Shown piece after piece: positions 1-6,958 of a stretch of DNA of 8,453 nucleotides. The notes beneath the pieces were generated by a model. It saw nothing but the letters and a program-made list of their open reading frames with translations, did not search any database and had not been told where the DNA came from. Positions within the stretch are counted from its first letter, which is position 1, and each line of letters starts with the position of its first letter. Made by a program: the position numbers and the translations under genes. This stretch comes from an uncultured Clostridia bacterium (GTDB lineage: Bacteria; Bacillota_A; Clostridia; Christensenellales; Aristaeellaceae): the NCBI GenBank assembly GCA_947166205.1, contig CAMVDI010000074.1:1-8453 (forward strand), given 5' to 3'.

Positions 1-1376
1 ATGGCCCGGTTTCCGTCCAGCTCCAGCTCCCGGAAGAAGCTCCGGCAGTCCGTGATGCTCATCTCGCTGACCTGGGGCAGGCTCTTCCCCCCCACGGTCA
101 CCGCCCGGGCCTCCGGCTTCAGCCGCTGGCCGCCGCAGGCGGGGCAGACCTCCTCCGCCATGTAGGCCTCATAGGCCTCCCGCATGCCCTCGCTGGTGGT
201 TTCCCGGTACCGGCGCTCCAGGGTCGGAATCACGCCCTCGAAGGCCACGGCATAGTTCATGGTCCCCCGGGCGCCCTCGTACTCAATCTCCAGCTTCTCG
301 TCCCCCGTGCCGTAGAGGATGGCATGCCTGGCGTCCTCCCGCAGCCGGTTCACCGGGGTATCCAGGGTGAAGCCGTACTTCTTTCCCATGGCCTTCAGAT
401 ACTGGGAGGTCATGCCGTTTCCCGCGTCGAAGCCCATGGCGTTCAGCGCCCCCTCCCGGAAGGTCAGGTTTCCGTCCGGGAAGATCGCGTCCTCGCTGAT
501 GACCATCCGGGTGCCCAGGCCCCCGCATTCCGGGCAGGCGCCGAAGGGGCTGTTGAAGGAGAACATCCGGGGCGTCAGCTCCTCGATGGAGATGCCGCAC
601 TCGGGGCAGGCATAGTTCATGGAGAACAGTTCCTCCCCCGGGTTGTCCTCGCTGAGCCGGTTCATGATCACCAGCCCGGCGCTCTGGCGGGCGGCGGTCT
701 CGATGTCGTCGCTGAGCCGCTGGCGGAATTCCCTGCTGTCCCGTACGATCAGCCGGTCCACCACCACCTCGATGGTATGCTTTTTCTTCTTGTCCAGGGC
801 GGGAGTGTCCTCCAGCTCGTACAGGGTGCCGTCGATGCGGACCCGGACGTAGCCGTTCTTCGCCGCCTTCTCCAGGATATCCCGGTGCTCGCCCTTCCGG
901 GCCCGGACCACCGGGCTCAGCACCTGCAGCCGGGTGCCCTCCGGGTATTTCAGCACCGCGTCCGCCATCTCGTCCACGCTCTGCTTCCGGATCTCCCGGC
1001 CGCAGTTCGGGCAGTGGGGAATCCCCGCCCGGGCCCAGAGCAGGCGCAGGTAATCGTGCACCTCCGTCACCGTGCCCACGGTGGACCGGGGATTCCGTCC
1101 GGTGGTCTTCTGATCGATGGAGATGGCCGGGCTCAGCCCCTCGATGGAGTCCAGATCCGGCTTGTCCATCTGGCCCAGGAACTGCCGGGCGTAGCTGGAA
1201 AGGCTCTCCACGTACCGCCGCTGGCCCTCGGCGTAGATCGTGTCGAAGGCCAGGGAGCTCTTCCCGCTGCCGGAAAGCCCGGTGATCACCGTCAGTTTGT
1301 CCCGGGGAATGTCCACGTTGATATTCTTCAGATTATGCTCCCGGGCCCCCCGGACCCGGATCATGTCACTGCTCAT
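1..1376 (-). CDS. uvrA: UvrA, excinuclease ABC subunit A, N-terminal half (runs off left edge)
   Basis: UvrA is the DNA-damage-sensing ATPase of nucleotide excision repair. It acts as a dimer, loads UvrB at lesions and works in the cytoplasm on DNA. I translated 458 uninterrupted codons from the ATG at 1374-1376. The protein opens with the family's [14 protein letters not shown] segment, then Walker A GLSGSGKS (residues 33-40), the [26 protein letters not shown] block (49-70) and [20 protein letters not shown] (86-105). CPNC lies at 122-125, and zinc-finger cysteine pairs at 257/260 and 281/284 flank the [10 protein letters not shown] stretch. CPACGGQRL is at 411-419. Full-length UvrA is about 940 residues, so the second ATPase half lies beyond base 1. 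The start agrees with family length; an in-frame ATG four codons later (1362-1364) is possible. The ribosome binding site is weak (GGAG or AGAGAAAAG). It is the last visible gene of the esterase-tsaD-gtrA unit, 59 bases after gtrA. No frameshift was seen. Confidence 0.97.
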   Translation of the reverse strand, partial: MSSDMIRVRGAREHNLKNINVDIPRDKLTVITGLSGSGKSSLAFDTIYAEGQRRYVESLSSYARQFLGQMDKPDLDSIEGLSPAISIDQKTTGRNPRSTVGTVTEVHDYLRLLWARAGIPHCPNCGREIRKQSVDEMADAVLKYPEGTRLQVLSPVVRARKGEHRDILEKAAKNGYVRVRIDGTLYELEDTPALDKKKKHTIEVVVDRLIVRDSREFRQRLSDDIETAARQSAGLVIMNRLSEDNPGEELFSMNYACPECGISIEELTPRMFSFNSPFGACPECGGLGTRMVISEDAIFPDGNLTFREGALNAMGFDAGNGMTSQYLKAMGKKYGFTLDTPVNRLREDARHAILYGTGDEKLEIEYEGARGTMNYAVAFEGVIPTLERRYRETTSEGMREAYEAYMAEEVCPACGGQRLKPEARAVTVGGKSLPQVSEMSITDCRSFFRELELDGNRA

Positions 1377-1435
1377 TCTTTTCTCTTTTGCTCCGGTATT
1401 TCAACGATTTCCCTGACCTGTTCCGGCCCGGGGCG

Positions 1436-1921
1436 TTATCCCTTCTTTTCACTCTTCTTTGCCAGATCGTTCGTATCGATGGTATTCCGGTAGACCACAA
1501 ACTTCTGGTACAGGAATTCCGTGATGAAGTTGATCAGCATGGTGCCGGCCTGGACGATATAGTTGTTGACCAGGGGCTCGGAGGAAGCCGCCGCCCCGGT
1601 GAAGGGGTTTTCCCCGGTCAGCGCCGCGGTCCACCAGGTGCTCAGGGGCGTGAACACCACATAGAACAGCGCCACCAGCAGCATGGATCTTGCCACATTC
1701 TCGTCGGAGCGGAAGGTATACTTCCGGTTGAAGGTATAATTCCACAGCACGCTCAGGATCAGGCTGACCAGATACGCCAGCCAGGGCGCCCAGTGCAGCA
1801 GCTCGTAAAACAGCGTGTAGGTGACGATCTGAACGATGCCGGCGCTGATGGAAAACAGCGTAAATTTCAGCGCCTGCATCGCCTCATGCTTTGTATCAGG
1901 TTTTCCCTGCTGAGTACTCAT
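1436..1921 (-). CDS. GtrA-family small membrane protein
   Basis: This is a 161-residue integral membrane protein of the GtrA/DPMS family, whose members are linked to moving polyprenyl-linked sugars across the membrane or helping cell-surface glycosyltransferases. Four hydrophobic segments are visible at about residues 17-40, 45-62, 78-97 and 118-138. The family signature N-x-x-x-N-R-K-x-x-F follows TM2 (NYTFNRKYTF, 61-70), and a matching NFITEFLYQKFVVYR block ends TM4 (131-145). The loop between TM3 and TM4 (about 100-117, Gly/Ala/Ser-rich) is longer than in many members. The tail is Lys-rich and presumably cytoplasmic. Upstream in-frame starts exist (TTG at 1964-1966, overlapping the tsaD stop, and ATG at 1952-1954), but only the ATG at 1919-1921 has a good ribosome binding site, so I chose it. 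No glycosyltransferase lies beside it, so the carried sugar and partner are unknown. Confidence 0.85.
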   Translation of the reverse strand: MSTQQGKPDTKHEAMQALKFTLFSISAGIVQIVTYTLFYELLHWAPWLAYLVSLILSVLWNYTFNRKYTFRSDENVARSMLLVALFYVVFTPLSTWWTAALTGENPFTGAAASSEPLVNNYIVQAGTMLINFITEFLYQKFVVYRNTIDTNDLAKKSEKKG

Positions 1922-1930
1922 TCCGGAATT

Positions 1931-1936
1931 CCTCCT
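1931..1936 (-). promoter_or_regulatory. Ribosome binding site deciding the gtrA-family start
   Basis: On the minus strand this reads AGGAGG (within AGAGGAGG), followed by nine bases (AATTCCGGA) and the ATG at 1919-1921. The two upstream in-frame start codons lack any comparable site, which argues for the 161-residue rather than the 176-residue protein. Confidence 0.8.
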
Positions 1937-1958
1937 CTGTTCTGCCGTCTTCATTTTC

Positions 1959-3029
1959 TCACACAAACCGCAGCGCGGGAACCGCGTTCAGCTCCAGCCC
2001 TGCGATATTTCCCCTCCGCAGCTGCCAGAAGGCCGCCGCGCCGATCATGGCGCCGTTGTCCGTGCACAGGTCCAGCCGGGGCATGAACAGCGGCACCCCC
2101 AGCCCTTCGCACAGGGCGGTCATCCGGCGCCGCAGCTCCCGGTTGGCGGAGACGCCTCCTGCTAAAGCGAGCTTTGGCTTCTTGTTTTCCGCGATCCGGT
2201 CCCGCAGCAGGCGCTCCGTTTTCTCCGCCAGCTGGTCGCAGACCGCGAAGCGGAAGCTGGCGGCCAGATCCGCCTTCGGGAGCTTCTCGCCCCGCTGCTC
2301 CATGCCGTGCACCGCGTTGAGAAAGGCGGTCTTCACCCCGCTGAAGGACACGTCGTACCGTCCCTCCAGCTTCGGGTGGGGCAGGCTCAGAAAACGCGGG
2401 TTCCCTTCCTCCGCCAGGGCGTCGATCCGGGGGCCGCCGGGATAGGGCAGGCCCAGCACCCGGGCCGCCTTGTCGAAGGCTTCGCCCGCCGCGTCGTCCA
2501 CGGTCTGGCCCAGCAGATGGTATTCCCCGTAGTCCGCCACCTCCACCAGGTGGCTGTGGCCCCCGCTGACCACCAGGCACAGGAAGGGGGGCTCCAGATC
2601 CGGATGGGTCAGGAAGTTGGCGCTCACATGTCCCTCGATATGGTTCACCGGGATCAGGGGCTTTCCCGCCGCGTAGGCCAGGCCCTTCATGCAGTTGACC
2701 CCGGTCAGCAGCGCCCCCACCAGCCCCGGCCCGTAGGTCACCGCCAGGGCGTCCGCGTCCTGAAGGCTCATGCCCGCCTGTGTCAGCGCCTCGTCCAGAA
2801 TCCGGTCGCAGGCTTCCATGTGCGCCCGGCTGGCGATCTCCGGCACCACCCCGCCGTACAGCTCGTGGAGGTCAATCTGGCTGAAGACCACATTGGACAG
2901 GATTTTCCGCCCGTCCCCGATCACCGCCGCGGCGGTCTCGTCGCAGCTGGTTTCCAGGGCCAGGATCCGCACATGCTCCTTGTTTCTCAGCGCCTCCGCC
3001 TGCTTCCGGGAGGCTTCCAGGTAGGTCAT
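1959..3029 (-). CDS. tsaD: TsaD, tRNA N6-adenosine threonylcarbamoyltransferase
   Basis: TsaD (Kae1/Gcp/YgjD) transfers the threonylcarbamoyl group to A37 of ANN-decoding tRNAs, working with TsaB and TsaE in the cytoplasm. The 356-residue protein has the ASKHA-fold hallmarks: ILALETSCDETAAAV (22-36), GGVVPEIASRAH (59-70), the metal-binding HxxxH as H130/H134 in NHIEGH, SGGHSHL (155-161), the VDDAAGEAFDKAAR block (177-190), GGVSANRELR (291-300) and the metal-ligand Asp324 in CTDNGAM. It is somewhat longer than the usual 335-345 residues because about 19 charged residues precede the normal first strand. The ATG at 3027-3029 is preceded by a moderate AAGGTG ribosome binding site. An in-frame GTG at codon 20 would give a standard N terminus but has its AAGGAG only three bases away. 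The gene starts 20 bases after the esterase and ends 37 bases before the gtrA-family gene, so co-transcription is likely. Neither tsaB nor tsaE is in view. Confidence 0.96.
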   Translation of the reverse strand: MTYLEASRKQAEALRNKEHVRILALETSCDETAAAVIGDGRKILSNVVFSQIDLHELYGGVVPEIASRAHMEACDRILDEALTQAGMSLQDADALAVTYGPGLVGALLTGVNCMKGLAYAAGKPLIPVNHIEGHVSANFLTHPDLEPPFLCLVVSGGHSHLVEVADYGEYHLLGQTVDDAAGEAFDKAARVLGLPYPGGPRIDALAEEGNPRFLSLPHPKLEGRYDVSFSGVKTAFLNAVHGMEQRGEKLPKADLAASFRFAVCDQLAEKTERLLRDRIAENKKPKLALAGGVSANRELRRRMTALCEGLGVPLFMPRLDLCTDNGAMIGAAAFWQLRRGNIAGLELNAVPALRFV

Positions 3030-3049
3030 CTCTTCACCTTCATCATCAC

Positions 3050-3874
3050 TCAGAAATCCAGCCGGTGATCCTCCGGGCGGGTCCGCTCCGTCCCCTGAAT
3101 CTCCGGCATCCAGTCCAGAATCACATGGCGGATCTCCTGTTCCCAGAACTCCCAGGTGTGCCCGCCGGGGGTGGTGCGCCAGGTATGATCAATCCCCGCC
3201 TCCGTCAGCGCCTTCTCGAAGGCCCGGTTCGCCTGAAGCAGGAAATCCTGCTCCCCGCAGGAAAGGTAGATCCGCGGCAGGGGCTTTCCGGCCGCCTTCC
3301 GCTCCAGGGCCAGGTGCAGCGGATCCAGATCCGAGCCCAGCAGGCGGTCCGGATCCCCGAACATGGCCCGGTTGTAGGCGTCGTTGTTCAGCGGGTTTCC
3401 GCTCCTGCGGTTCTGGATGTCCTCCAGCAGCAGCGCCGAGGAGAAGGCCGCGATGCCCCCGAAGGTATCCGCGAACTTCAGCCCCGTGCGCAGCGCCCCG
3501 TATCCCCCCATGGAAAGGCCCCCGATCCAGGTGTCCTCCCGCCTTTCGGACAGCGGGAACATGGCCCGGGTGGCCTCCACCAGCTCCTGGCCGATATAGG
3601 CCGCGAAATTGTTCAGATAGTCCGGGTGATCCAGGTAGAAGCCGTTTTCCCCGTCCGGCATCACGACGCAAAGCTTCCGCTCATCCGCGTACCGCTGCAC
3701 GCAGGAGCTGGTCACCCAGCTGGAGCAGTCCCCGTAAATGCCGTGCAGCAGATACAGGGCCGGCCAGGGACCTCTGGGATCCGCCGCGGGATCCGCATCC
3801 ATGGGCAGAAACACGTTGAAATGCACCTTCCGCCCCATCGCCTTCGACTTGTAATCCACCTGCAGAAAAGCCAT
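3050..3874 (-). CDS. Alpha/beta-hydrolase esterase (EstA / esterase D-like family)
   Basis: This 274-residue serine esterase resembles tributyrin esterase EstA and the S-formylglutathione hydrolase/feruloyl-esterase superfamily. Family members cleave short acyl esters, in some cases acetyl or aryl groups on carbohydrates. The LLHG oxyanion motif is at 42-45. The nucleophile elbow G-L-S-M-G gives Ser121, the acid is probably Asp210 in CGEQD, and the base is His239 in GGHTWEFW. A VMPDGENGFYLD block (71-82) is typical of the family. There is no signal peptide, so it should act in the cytoplasm. The reading frame stays open upstream to 4003, but that 43-residue stretch is Arg/Gly-rich, crosses the promoter, and is unlike the family. 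The ATG at 3872-3874 has a strong AGGAGG six bases upstream and gives the familiar MAFLQVDYKSKAMG-type start. It is the first gene of the unit leading to tsaD. The natural substrate cannot be read from sequence. Confidence 0.92.
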   Translation of the reverse strand: MAFLQVDYKSKAMGRKVHFNVFLPMDADPAADPRGPWPALYLLHGIYGDCSSWVTSSCVQRYADERKLCVVMPDGENGFYLDHPDYLNNFAAYIGQELVEATRAMFPLSERREDTWIGGLSMGGYGALRTGLKFADTFGGIAAFSSALLLEDIQNRRSGNPLNNDAYNRAMFGDPDRLLGSDLDPLHLALERKAAGKPLPRIYLSCGEQDFLLQANRAFEKALTEAGIDHTWRTTPGGHTWEFWEQEIRHVILDWMPEIQGTERTRPEDHRLDF

Positions 3875-3880
3875 GCGCCG

Positions 3881-3886
3881 CCTCCT
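3881..3886 (-). promoter_or_regulatory. Ribosome binding site deciding the esterase start
   Basis: Minus-strand AGGAGG followed by a six-base spacer (CGGCGC) and the ATG at 3872-3874. It supports the 274-residue esterase over the longer open frame that begins at 4003. Confidence 0.85.
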
Positions 3887-3911
3887 GTCACCCTTCGTTT
3901 TCAGTCCGCCG

Positions 3912-3930
3912 AGGGCCGCCGGCCGGCCCT
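3912..3930 (-). other. GC-rich hairpin in the 5' leader of the esterase-tsaD unit
   Basis: A perfect 7-bp inverted repeat (AGGGCCG / CGGCCCT) with a 5-base loop lies between the predicted promoter near 3970 and the esterase ribosome binding site. No T-run follows it on the minus strand, so it does not look like a terminator. A second, weaker dyad (GTGG/CCAC with a 6-base loop) lies just upstream in the leader near 3939-3952. A structured leader affecting mRNA stability or translation is possible; no known riboswitch class was recognised. Confidence 0.45.
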
Positions 3931-3967
3931 GAACCGGGTGGAAGAAACCACTCCGCTTCCATTGTAA

Positions 3968-3976
3968 AATATACCA
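3968..3976 (-). promoter_or_regulatory. Predicted extended -10 promoter for the esterase-tsaD-gtrA-uvrA unit
   Basis: On the minus strand the sequence reads TGG then TATATT, matching the extended -10 form TGnTATAAT with one mismatch in the hexamer. No good -35 box is present at 16-18 bases, which fits an extended -10 promoter. A second possible hexamer, TACAAT, lies seven bases downstream. Transcription would start near 3961, leaving a leader of roughly 87 bases. Confidence 0.5.
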
Positions 3977-4017
3977 TACTCTCCGGAAAAAGGCCATAGG
4001 CATCCTGAATTATGCGC

Positions 4018-4046
4018 TTGAAAAAAGGCGGCTGAACCGCTATCAT
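4018..4046 (+). promoter_or_regulatory. Predicted sigma-70/sigma-A promoter for the sugar isomerase gene
   Basis: TTGAAA (4018-4023), an exact 17-base spacer and TATCAT (4041-4046) place a transcription start near 4053, about 48 bases before the ATG. The spacer holds a small dyad, GCGG-N5-CCGC (4028-4040), abutting the -10 box, which might be a regulator contact site. This promoter is divergent from the one near 3970. Confidence 0.65.
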
Positions 4047-4100
4047 ATCCTCAGAAATCCGTCTTCACGGAGGGAGGCGGAAAAAGGAGGTTTGTGATCC

Positions 4101-4955
4101 ATGTCTCTTCCCCGCATCTATGCCTTCGCCGACGAAGCCAGCGCCCGGATTGACCTTCAGATCGAGGCCATGCGCCGGAACGGTCTGCAGGGGCTTGAAA
4201 TCCGCAATGTGGACGGCGAAAACGTTTCCTCCATCTCCCTGGACAAGGCCCGGGAGGTCCGCGGCAAGCTGGACGGCGCCGGCCTGATCACCTGGTCCAT
4301 CGGCTCTCCCCTGGGCAAGATCGATATCGAAAAGGACGATTTTGAAGCCCACCTGGACGCCCTGCGCCACACCCTGGATGTGGCCGATATCCTGGGGGCG
4401 AAAAACATCCGGATGTTCTCCTTCTTCATTCCCGCGGGAAAGGATCCCGCCGGATACCGCAATGAGGTGCTGGACCGGCTGCACCGCATGGTGGAAGTCA
4501 GCGCCGGGTCCGGCGTCGCCCTCTGCCATGAGAACGAGAAAGGCATCTACGGCGACAACGCCGCCCGCTGCCTGGATGTGCTGACCGAAGTGCCGGAGCT
4601 GCACGGGGTCTTCGATCCCGCCAACTTCGTCCAGTGCGGCCAGGATACCCTGGAAGCCTGGGCGATGCTGAAGCACAGGATCCACTACATGCATATCAAG
4701 GACGCCCTGTTCGCGGACAGCAGCGTCGTGCCCGCCGGAAAGGGCGACGGGCATGTGAAGGAAGTCCTGGACGCCTTCCTGGCCCAGGGCGGGGCGGATC
4801 TGACCGTGGAACCCCATCTGGCCGTGTTTGACGGGCTGAAGGGGCTGGAGCGGAAGGGGGACCGCAGCATCGTCGGCGGCGGGCAGTTTGTCTTCTCCTC
4901 CAATGACGAAGCCTTTGACGCGGCCTGCTCCGCGCTGAAGGAGCTGCTGTCCTGA
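4101..4955 (+). CDS. Sugar phosphate isomerase/epimerase (xylose-isomerase-like TIM barrel)
   Basis: This 284-residue protein belongs to the AP-endonuclease-2/xylose-isomerase-like TIM-barrel family, which isomerises or epimerises sugars and related polyols at a divalent metal centre. The probable four metal ligands are all present in barrel order: Glu144 in CHENEKGIYGD, Asp172 in GVFDPANF, His198 in YMHIKDAL and Glu237 in TVEPHL. A GKGDGHVK loop (213-220) precedes the last ligand and is common in this family. There is no signal peptide, so it is cytoplasmic. The ATG has AAGGAGG ten bases upstream (4084-4090). It is a single-gene unit between its own promoter and a strong terminator, divergent from the esterase and convergent with the sugar ABC importer. 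Its closest kin could be inosose isomerase, tagatose epimerase or hydroxypyruvate isomerase types; the exact substrate is not recognisable. A link to sugars brought in by the neighbouring importer is only an inference from position. Confidence 0.9.
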   Translation: MSLPRIYAFADEASARIDLQIEAMRRNGLQGLEIRNVDGENVSSISLDKAREVRGKLDGAGLITWSIGSPLGKIDIEKDDFEAHLDALRHTLDVADILGAKNIRMFSFFIPAGKDPAGYRNEVLDRLHRMVEVSAGSGVALCHENEKGIYGDNAARCLDVLTEVPELHGVFDPANFVQCGQDTLEAWAMLKHRIHYMHIKDALFADSSVVPAGKGDGHVKEVLDAFLAQGGADLTVEPHLAVFDGLKGLERKGDRSIVGGGQFVFSSNDEAFDAACSALKELLS

Positions 4956-4996
4956 GCCCGGAAAGCGCTCCCCGCGGAAATCCGGGAAATCTGAAA

Positions 4997-5035
4997 AATC
5001 AAAAGGCGCGCCTTCGCTGGCGCGCTTTTTTGATT
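4997..5035. terminator. Bidirectional rho-independent terminator between convergent units
   Basis: A perfect 7-bp stem GCGCGCC / GGCGCGC (5006-5012 and 5019-5025) encloses the loop TTCGCT. It is followed by six T on the plus strand and preceded by four A (after one unpaired G). The flanks AATC and GATT extend the pairing. It ends the isomerase transcript, and the A-tract provides a shorter U-run for the importer operon arriving on the minus strand. Confidence 0.9.
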
Positions 5036-5041
5036 CGGTGG

Positions 5042-5068
5042 GTTTTGTTTCCGTACGTTTTGTTTCCG
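5042..5068. repeat. Two-copy tandem repeat of a 12-base unit, 15-base period
   Basis: GTTTTGTTTCCG occurs exactly twice, at 5042-5053 and 5057-5068, in the short non-coding stretch between the shared terminator and the stop codon of the MalG-like permease. No function is apparent. It lies in the 3' untranslated part of the importer transcript. Confidence 0.7.
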
Positions 5069-5088
5069 GGCTTTTCCGTTCCCTCCGC

Positions 5089-5937
5089 TCATCCCTTGAT
5101 GCCCGTGGAGGCGATGCCTTCCACCAGGCTCTTCTGGAAGATCAGGAAGAGGATGGTGGCGGGAACGATGGACAGGGTGGACATGGCCAGCGTAGCGCCG
5201 ATATCCGAGCCCGAGGACGGGTCGTTGAACAGCTGCAGCGCCAGGGAGACCGGCCGCATGCTCGCCTTGTTCACATACAGCAGGGCGGACAGATAGTCGT
5301 CCCACCGCCAGATGAAGGAGAAGATCGCCGAGGTCACCAGGGCCGGAACGATCAGCGGCAGGATGATCCGGAAGAAGGTCACGTAATAGGAGCATCCGTC
5401 GATCTTGGCCGCCTCGTCCAGATCCTTCGGAATCCCGTCAATGAAGTTCATGATCAGGTAGACGAAGAAGCCCTGAATCGCGAAGAAATACGGCAGGATC
5501 ATGGGGTAATAGGTGCCGACCCAGCTCAGATGCCGGTACCACATGAACTGCGGGATCATCAGGATCTGCGCCGGCAGCATCATGGTGGACAGCACCAGGC
5601 CGAACAGGATCTTCTTTCCCCTGAAATTCAGCCGCTGCAGGGCGTAGGCCACCAGCGAGGAGGAGAACAGGGTGCCGAAGGTGGAAGTCAGGGAAATGAA
5701 GAAGGAGTTCAGGAAATAGGTCCCGAAGGTGTATCCCATGAATCCCTTCCAGCCCTGAATATAGTTGTCCAGCGTCCAGACGGTGGGAATCAGCTGGCCG
5801 GAGGTCGGCAGCACCAGATCCTTCGGCTTGAAGGAGCTGAACACCATCCACACCAGGGGATAGATCATGATGAAGGCTCCGAGCATCACCAGCAGGTGAT
5901 ACAGAACCTCTTTCCATGCTTTTCTTTCTGTTTTCAT
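5089..5937 (-). CDS. Carbohydrate ABC importer permease, MalG-like (CUT1 family)
   Basis: This 282-residue inner-membrane subunit forms half of the transport channel of a binding-protein-dependent sugar importer. Hydrophobic segments lie near residues 11-34, 73-100, 108-130, 145-165, 190-213 and 248-268, the six-helix pattern usual for the family. The cytoplasmic coupling-helix EAA motif is clear: E175-A-A, D180-G181, and I-L-P at 192-194, which docks onto the ATPase. The N terminus (YPLVWMVFSSFKP, 26-38) and the end (EGIASTGIKG) are typical of MalG relatives. The ATG at 5935-5937 has GGAGG nine bases upstream and starts 15 bases after the MalF-like gene, so the two are co-translated from one mRNA. 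It is the last gene of the operon; no ATPase gene follows before the terminator. Confidence 0.95.
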   Translation of the reverse strand: MKTERKAWKEVLYHLLVMLGAFIMIYPLVWMVFSSFKPKDLVLPTSGQLIPTVWTLDNYIQGWKGFMGYTFGTYFLNSFFISLTSTFGTLFSSSLVAYALQRLNFRGKKILFGLVLSTMMLPAQILMIPQFMWYRHLSWVGTYYPMILPYFFAIQGFFVYLIMNFIDGIPKDLDEAAKIDGCSYYVTFFRIILPLIVPALVTSAIFSFIWRWDDYLSALLYVNKASMRPVSLALQLFNDPSSGSDIGATLAMSTLSIVPATILFLIFQKSLVEGIASTGIKG

Positions 5938-5952
5938 CTCCGCTCGCCTCCC

Positions 5953-6879
5953 TTACGCGTCATAGACCCACTTGCTGCGGGATTTGAACAGAAGCAGGGT
6001 CACCACCGAGACGATGATGAGCATGATCCAGGCCAGGGCGGAGGCGTAGCCCATCTGGCTCTTGCCCAGGGCGGGGAAGGCCTTGTTGTACTGGTAAACC
6101 GTGTAGAACAGGGTCGAATCCCGGGGTCCGCCGTTGGTGATCAGCTTGGACTGGGTGAAGGCCAGGAAGGAGTTGATCGTCTGCTGCACCAGGTTGAAGA
6201 AGATCGTGGGGGTCAGCAGGGGCAGCGTCACGTTCCAGAAGCGCTTGAAGCCGTTGGCCCCGTCGATGCTGGCCGCCTCATACAGCTCCGCCGGAATCTG
6301 CTTCAGGCTGGACAGGAAAATCAGCATGGAGGATCCGAACTGCCAGACCGTCAGGATGATCAGAACCCAGATCGCGCTTCCTTCTCCGAACCAGTTGAAG
6401 CTCTGCATGGCCGGGAACACCGCGCCCAGGATCCCGTTGATGGTGCCGTTGGATTCGAACATCCTGCGCCACAGGATCGCCACCGCCACGGATCCGCCGA
6501 TGATGGAAGGCAGATAGTAGGTGGCCCGGTAGAAGCCCACCACCCTGGACTCATGGTTCAGGATCAGGGCGATGATCAGGGCGAAGATCACCTTCAGGGG
6601 CGTTCCGATCAGCGCGTAGTACACTGTCACGCCCAGGGCCTTCGTAAAGCTCTTGTCCTTGGTGAAAATACGGATATAGTTATCCAGGCCGATAAGCTCC
6701 GGCGGATTCTGGATATCGTATTTGCAGAAGGAATAATACAGGGACAGAATCATCGGAATCAGCATGAACAGCAGGAAACCGATAATAAACGGCAGGCTGA
6801 AAACCACGCCGGCGGTGGATTCCTTGTGAAGCCACCGGGTGAAACCGGAATCCTGTCTTTCAGGCGTTCTGGTCGTCAT
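5953..6879 (-). CDS. Carbohydrate ABC importer permease, MalF/UgpA-like (CUT1 family)
   Basis: This 308-residue membrane subunit pairs with the MalG-like permease encoded just downstream. Hydrophobic segments lie near residues 24-51, 83-106, 118-137, 169-191, 217-240 and 279-298. The EAA coupling motif reads E201-A-A-S-I-D206-G207 with L-P at 219-220. The ITNGGPRDST stretch (247-256) and the end FKSRSKWVYDA are standard for this subfamily. The short N terminus lacks the extra helices of enterobacterial MalF, as is usual for CUT1 permeases outside maltose systems. The ATG at 6877-6879 has GGGAGGAG seven bases upstream. The gene follows the binding-protein gene after a 79-base gap that contains a stable hairpin, so its expression is probably lower than that of the binding protein. 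Confidence 0.95.
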   Translation of the reverse strand: MTTRTPERQDSGFTRWLHKESTAGVVFSLPFIIGFLLFMLIPMILSLYYSFCKYDIQNPPELIGLDNYIRIFTKDKSFTKALGVTVYYALIGTPLKVIFALIIALILNHESRVVGFYRATYYLPSIIGGSVAVAILWRRMFESNGTINGILGAVFPAMQSFNWFGEGSAIWVLIILTVWQFGSSMLIFLSSLKQIPAELYEAASIDGANGFKRFWNVTLPLLTPTIFFNLVQQTINSFLAFTQSKLITNGGPRDSTLFYTVYQYNKAFPALGKSQMGYASALAWIMLIIVSVVTLLLFKSRSKWVYDA

Positions 6880-6909
6880 GTCAGTTCTCCTCCCAGGTCA
6901 TGGTCAGAA

Positions 6910-6934
6910 GAGGGGCGGTAGAACACCGCCCCTC
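6910..6934 (-). other. Strong intercistronic hairpin between binding-protein and permease genes
   Basis: A perfect 10-bp inverted repeat (GAGGGGCGGT / ACCGCCCCTC) with a 5-base loop. On the minus strand it is followed by TTCTGACC, without a T-run, so it is not a proper intrinsic terminator for the operon. Its place, just after the binding-protein stop and before the first permease, matches the stabilising intercistronic structures known in sugar-importer operons such as malE-malF in E. coli. It probably protects the upstream message from 3' decay or acts as a partial attenuator. Confidence 0.7.
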
Positions 6935-6958
6935 CCTTGTTTTTCAATCCGTAAAGGA

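Noticed and set aside
1377..1435. Terminator or separate promoter between the gtrA-family gene and uvrA
   Set aside because: No stem with a T-run and no convincing -35/-10 pair at a workable distance from the uvrA start; read-through is the simpler reading.
324..1493. 389-codon plus-strand open frame opposite uvrA
   Set aside because: The minus strand encodes 458 continuous codons of UvrA with Walker A and zinc-binding cysteines. The plus-strand product shows no family features.
3877..3961. Riboswitch or T-box in the esterase leader
   Set aside because: There are hairpins, but no T-box sequence, terminator/antiterminator pair or recognisable aptamer core, and the leader is too short for a T-box.
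3875..4003. 43-residue N-terminal extension of the esterase
   Set aside because: The extension is unlike the family, spans the predicted promoter, and the internal ATG at 3872-3874 has a far better ribosome binding site.
4960..4973. cre-like sequence GGAAAGCGCTCCCC (CcpA-type catabolite site)
   Set aside because: It matches the cre consensus only partly and lies just after the isomerase stop codon, between convergent genes, where it could not control any promoter seen here.
6877..6900. Six-codon mini-ORF (MTWEEN) ending one base before the MalF-like permease ATG
   Set aside because: It has no ribosome binding site of its own and overlaps the permease ribosome binding site; such a short frame is expected by chance.
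5038..6921. 627-codon open frame on the plus strand, antisense to both permease genes
   Set aside because: It is rich in Gln, His, Arg and Gly without any recognisable motif, and the opposite strand encodes two clear permeases with EAA motifs and good ribosome binding sites. It is an antisense shadow caused by GC-rich codon bias.
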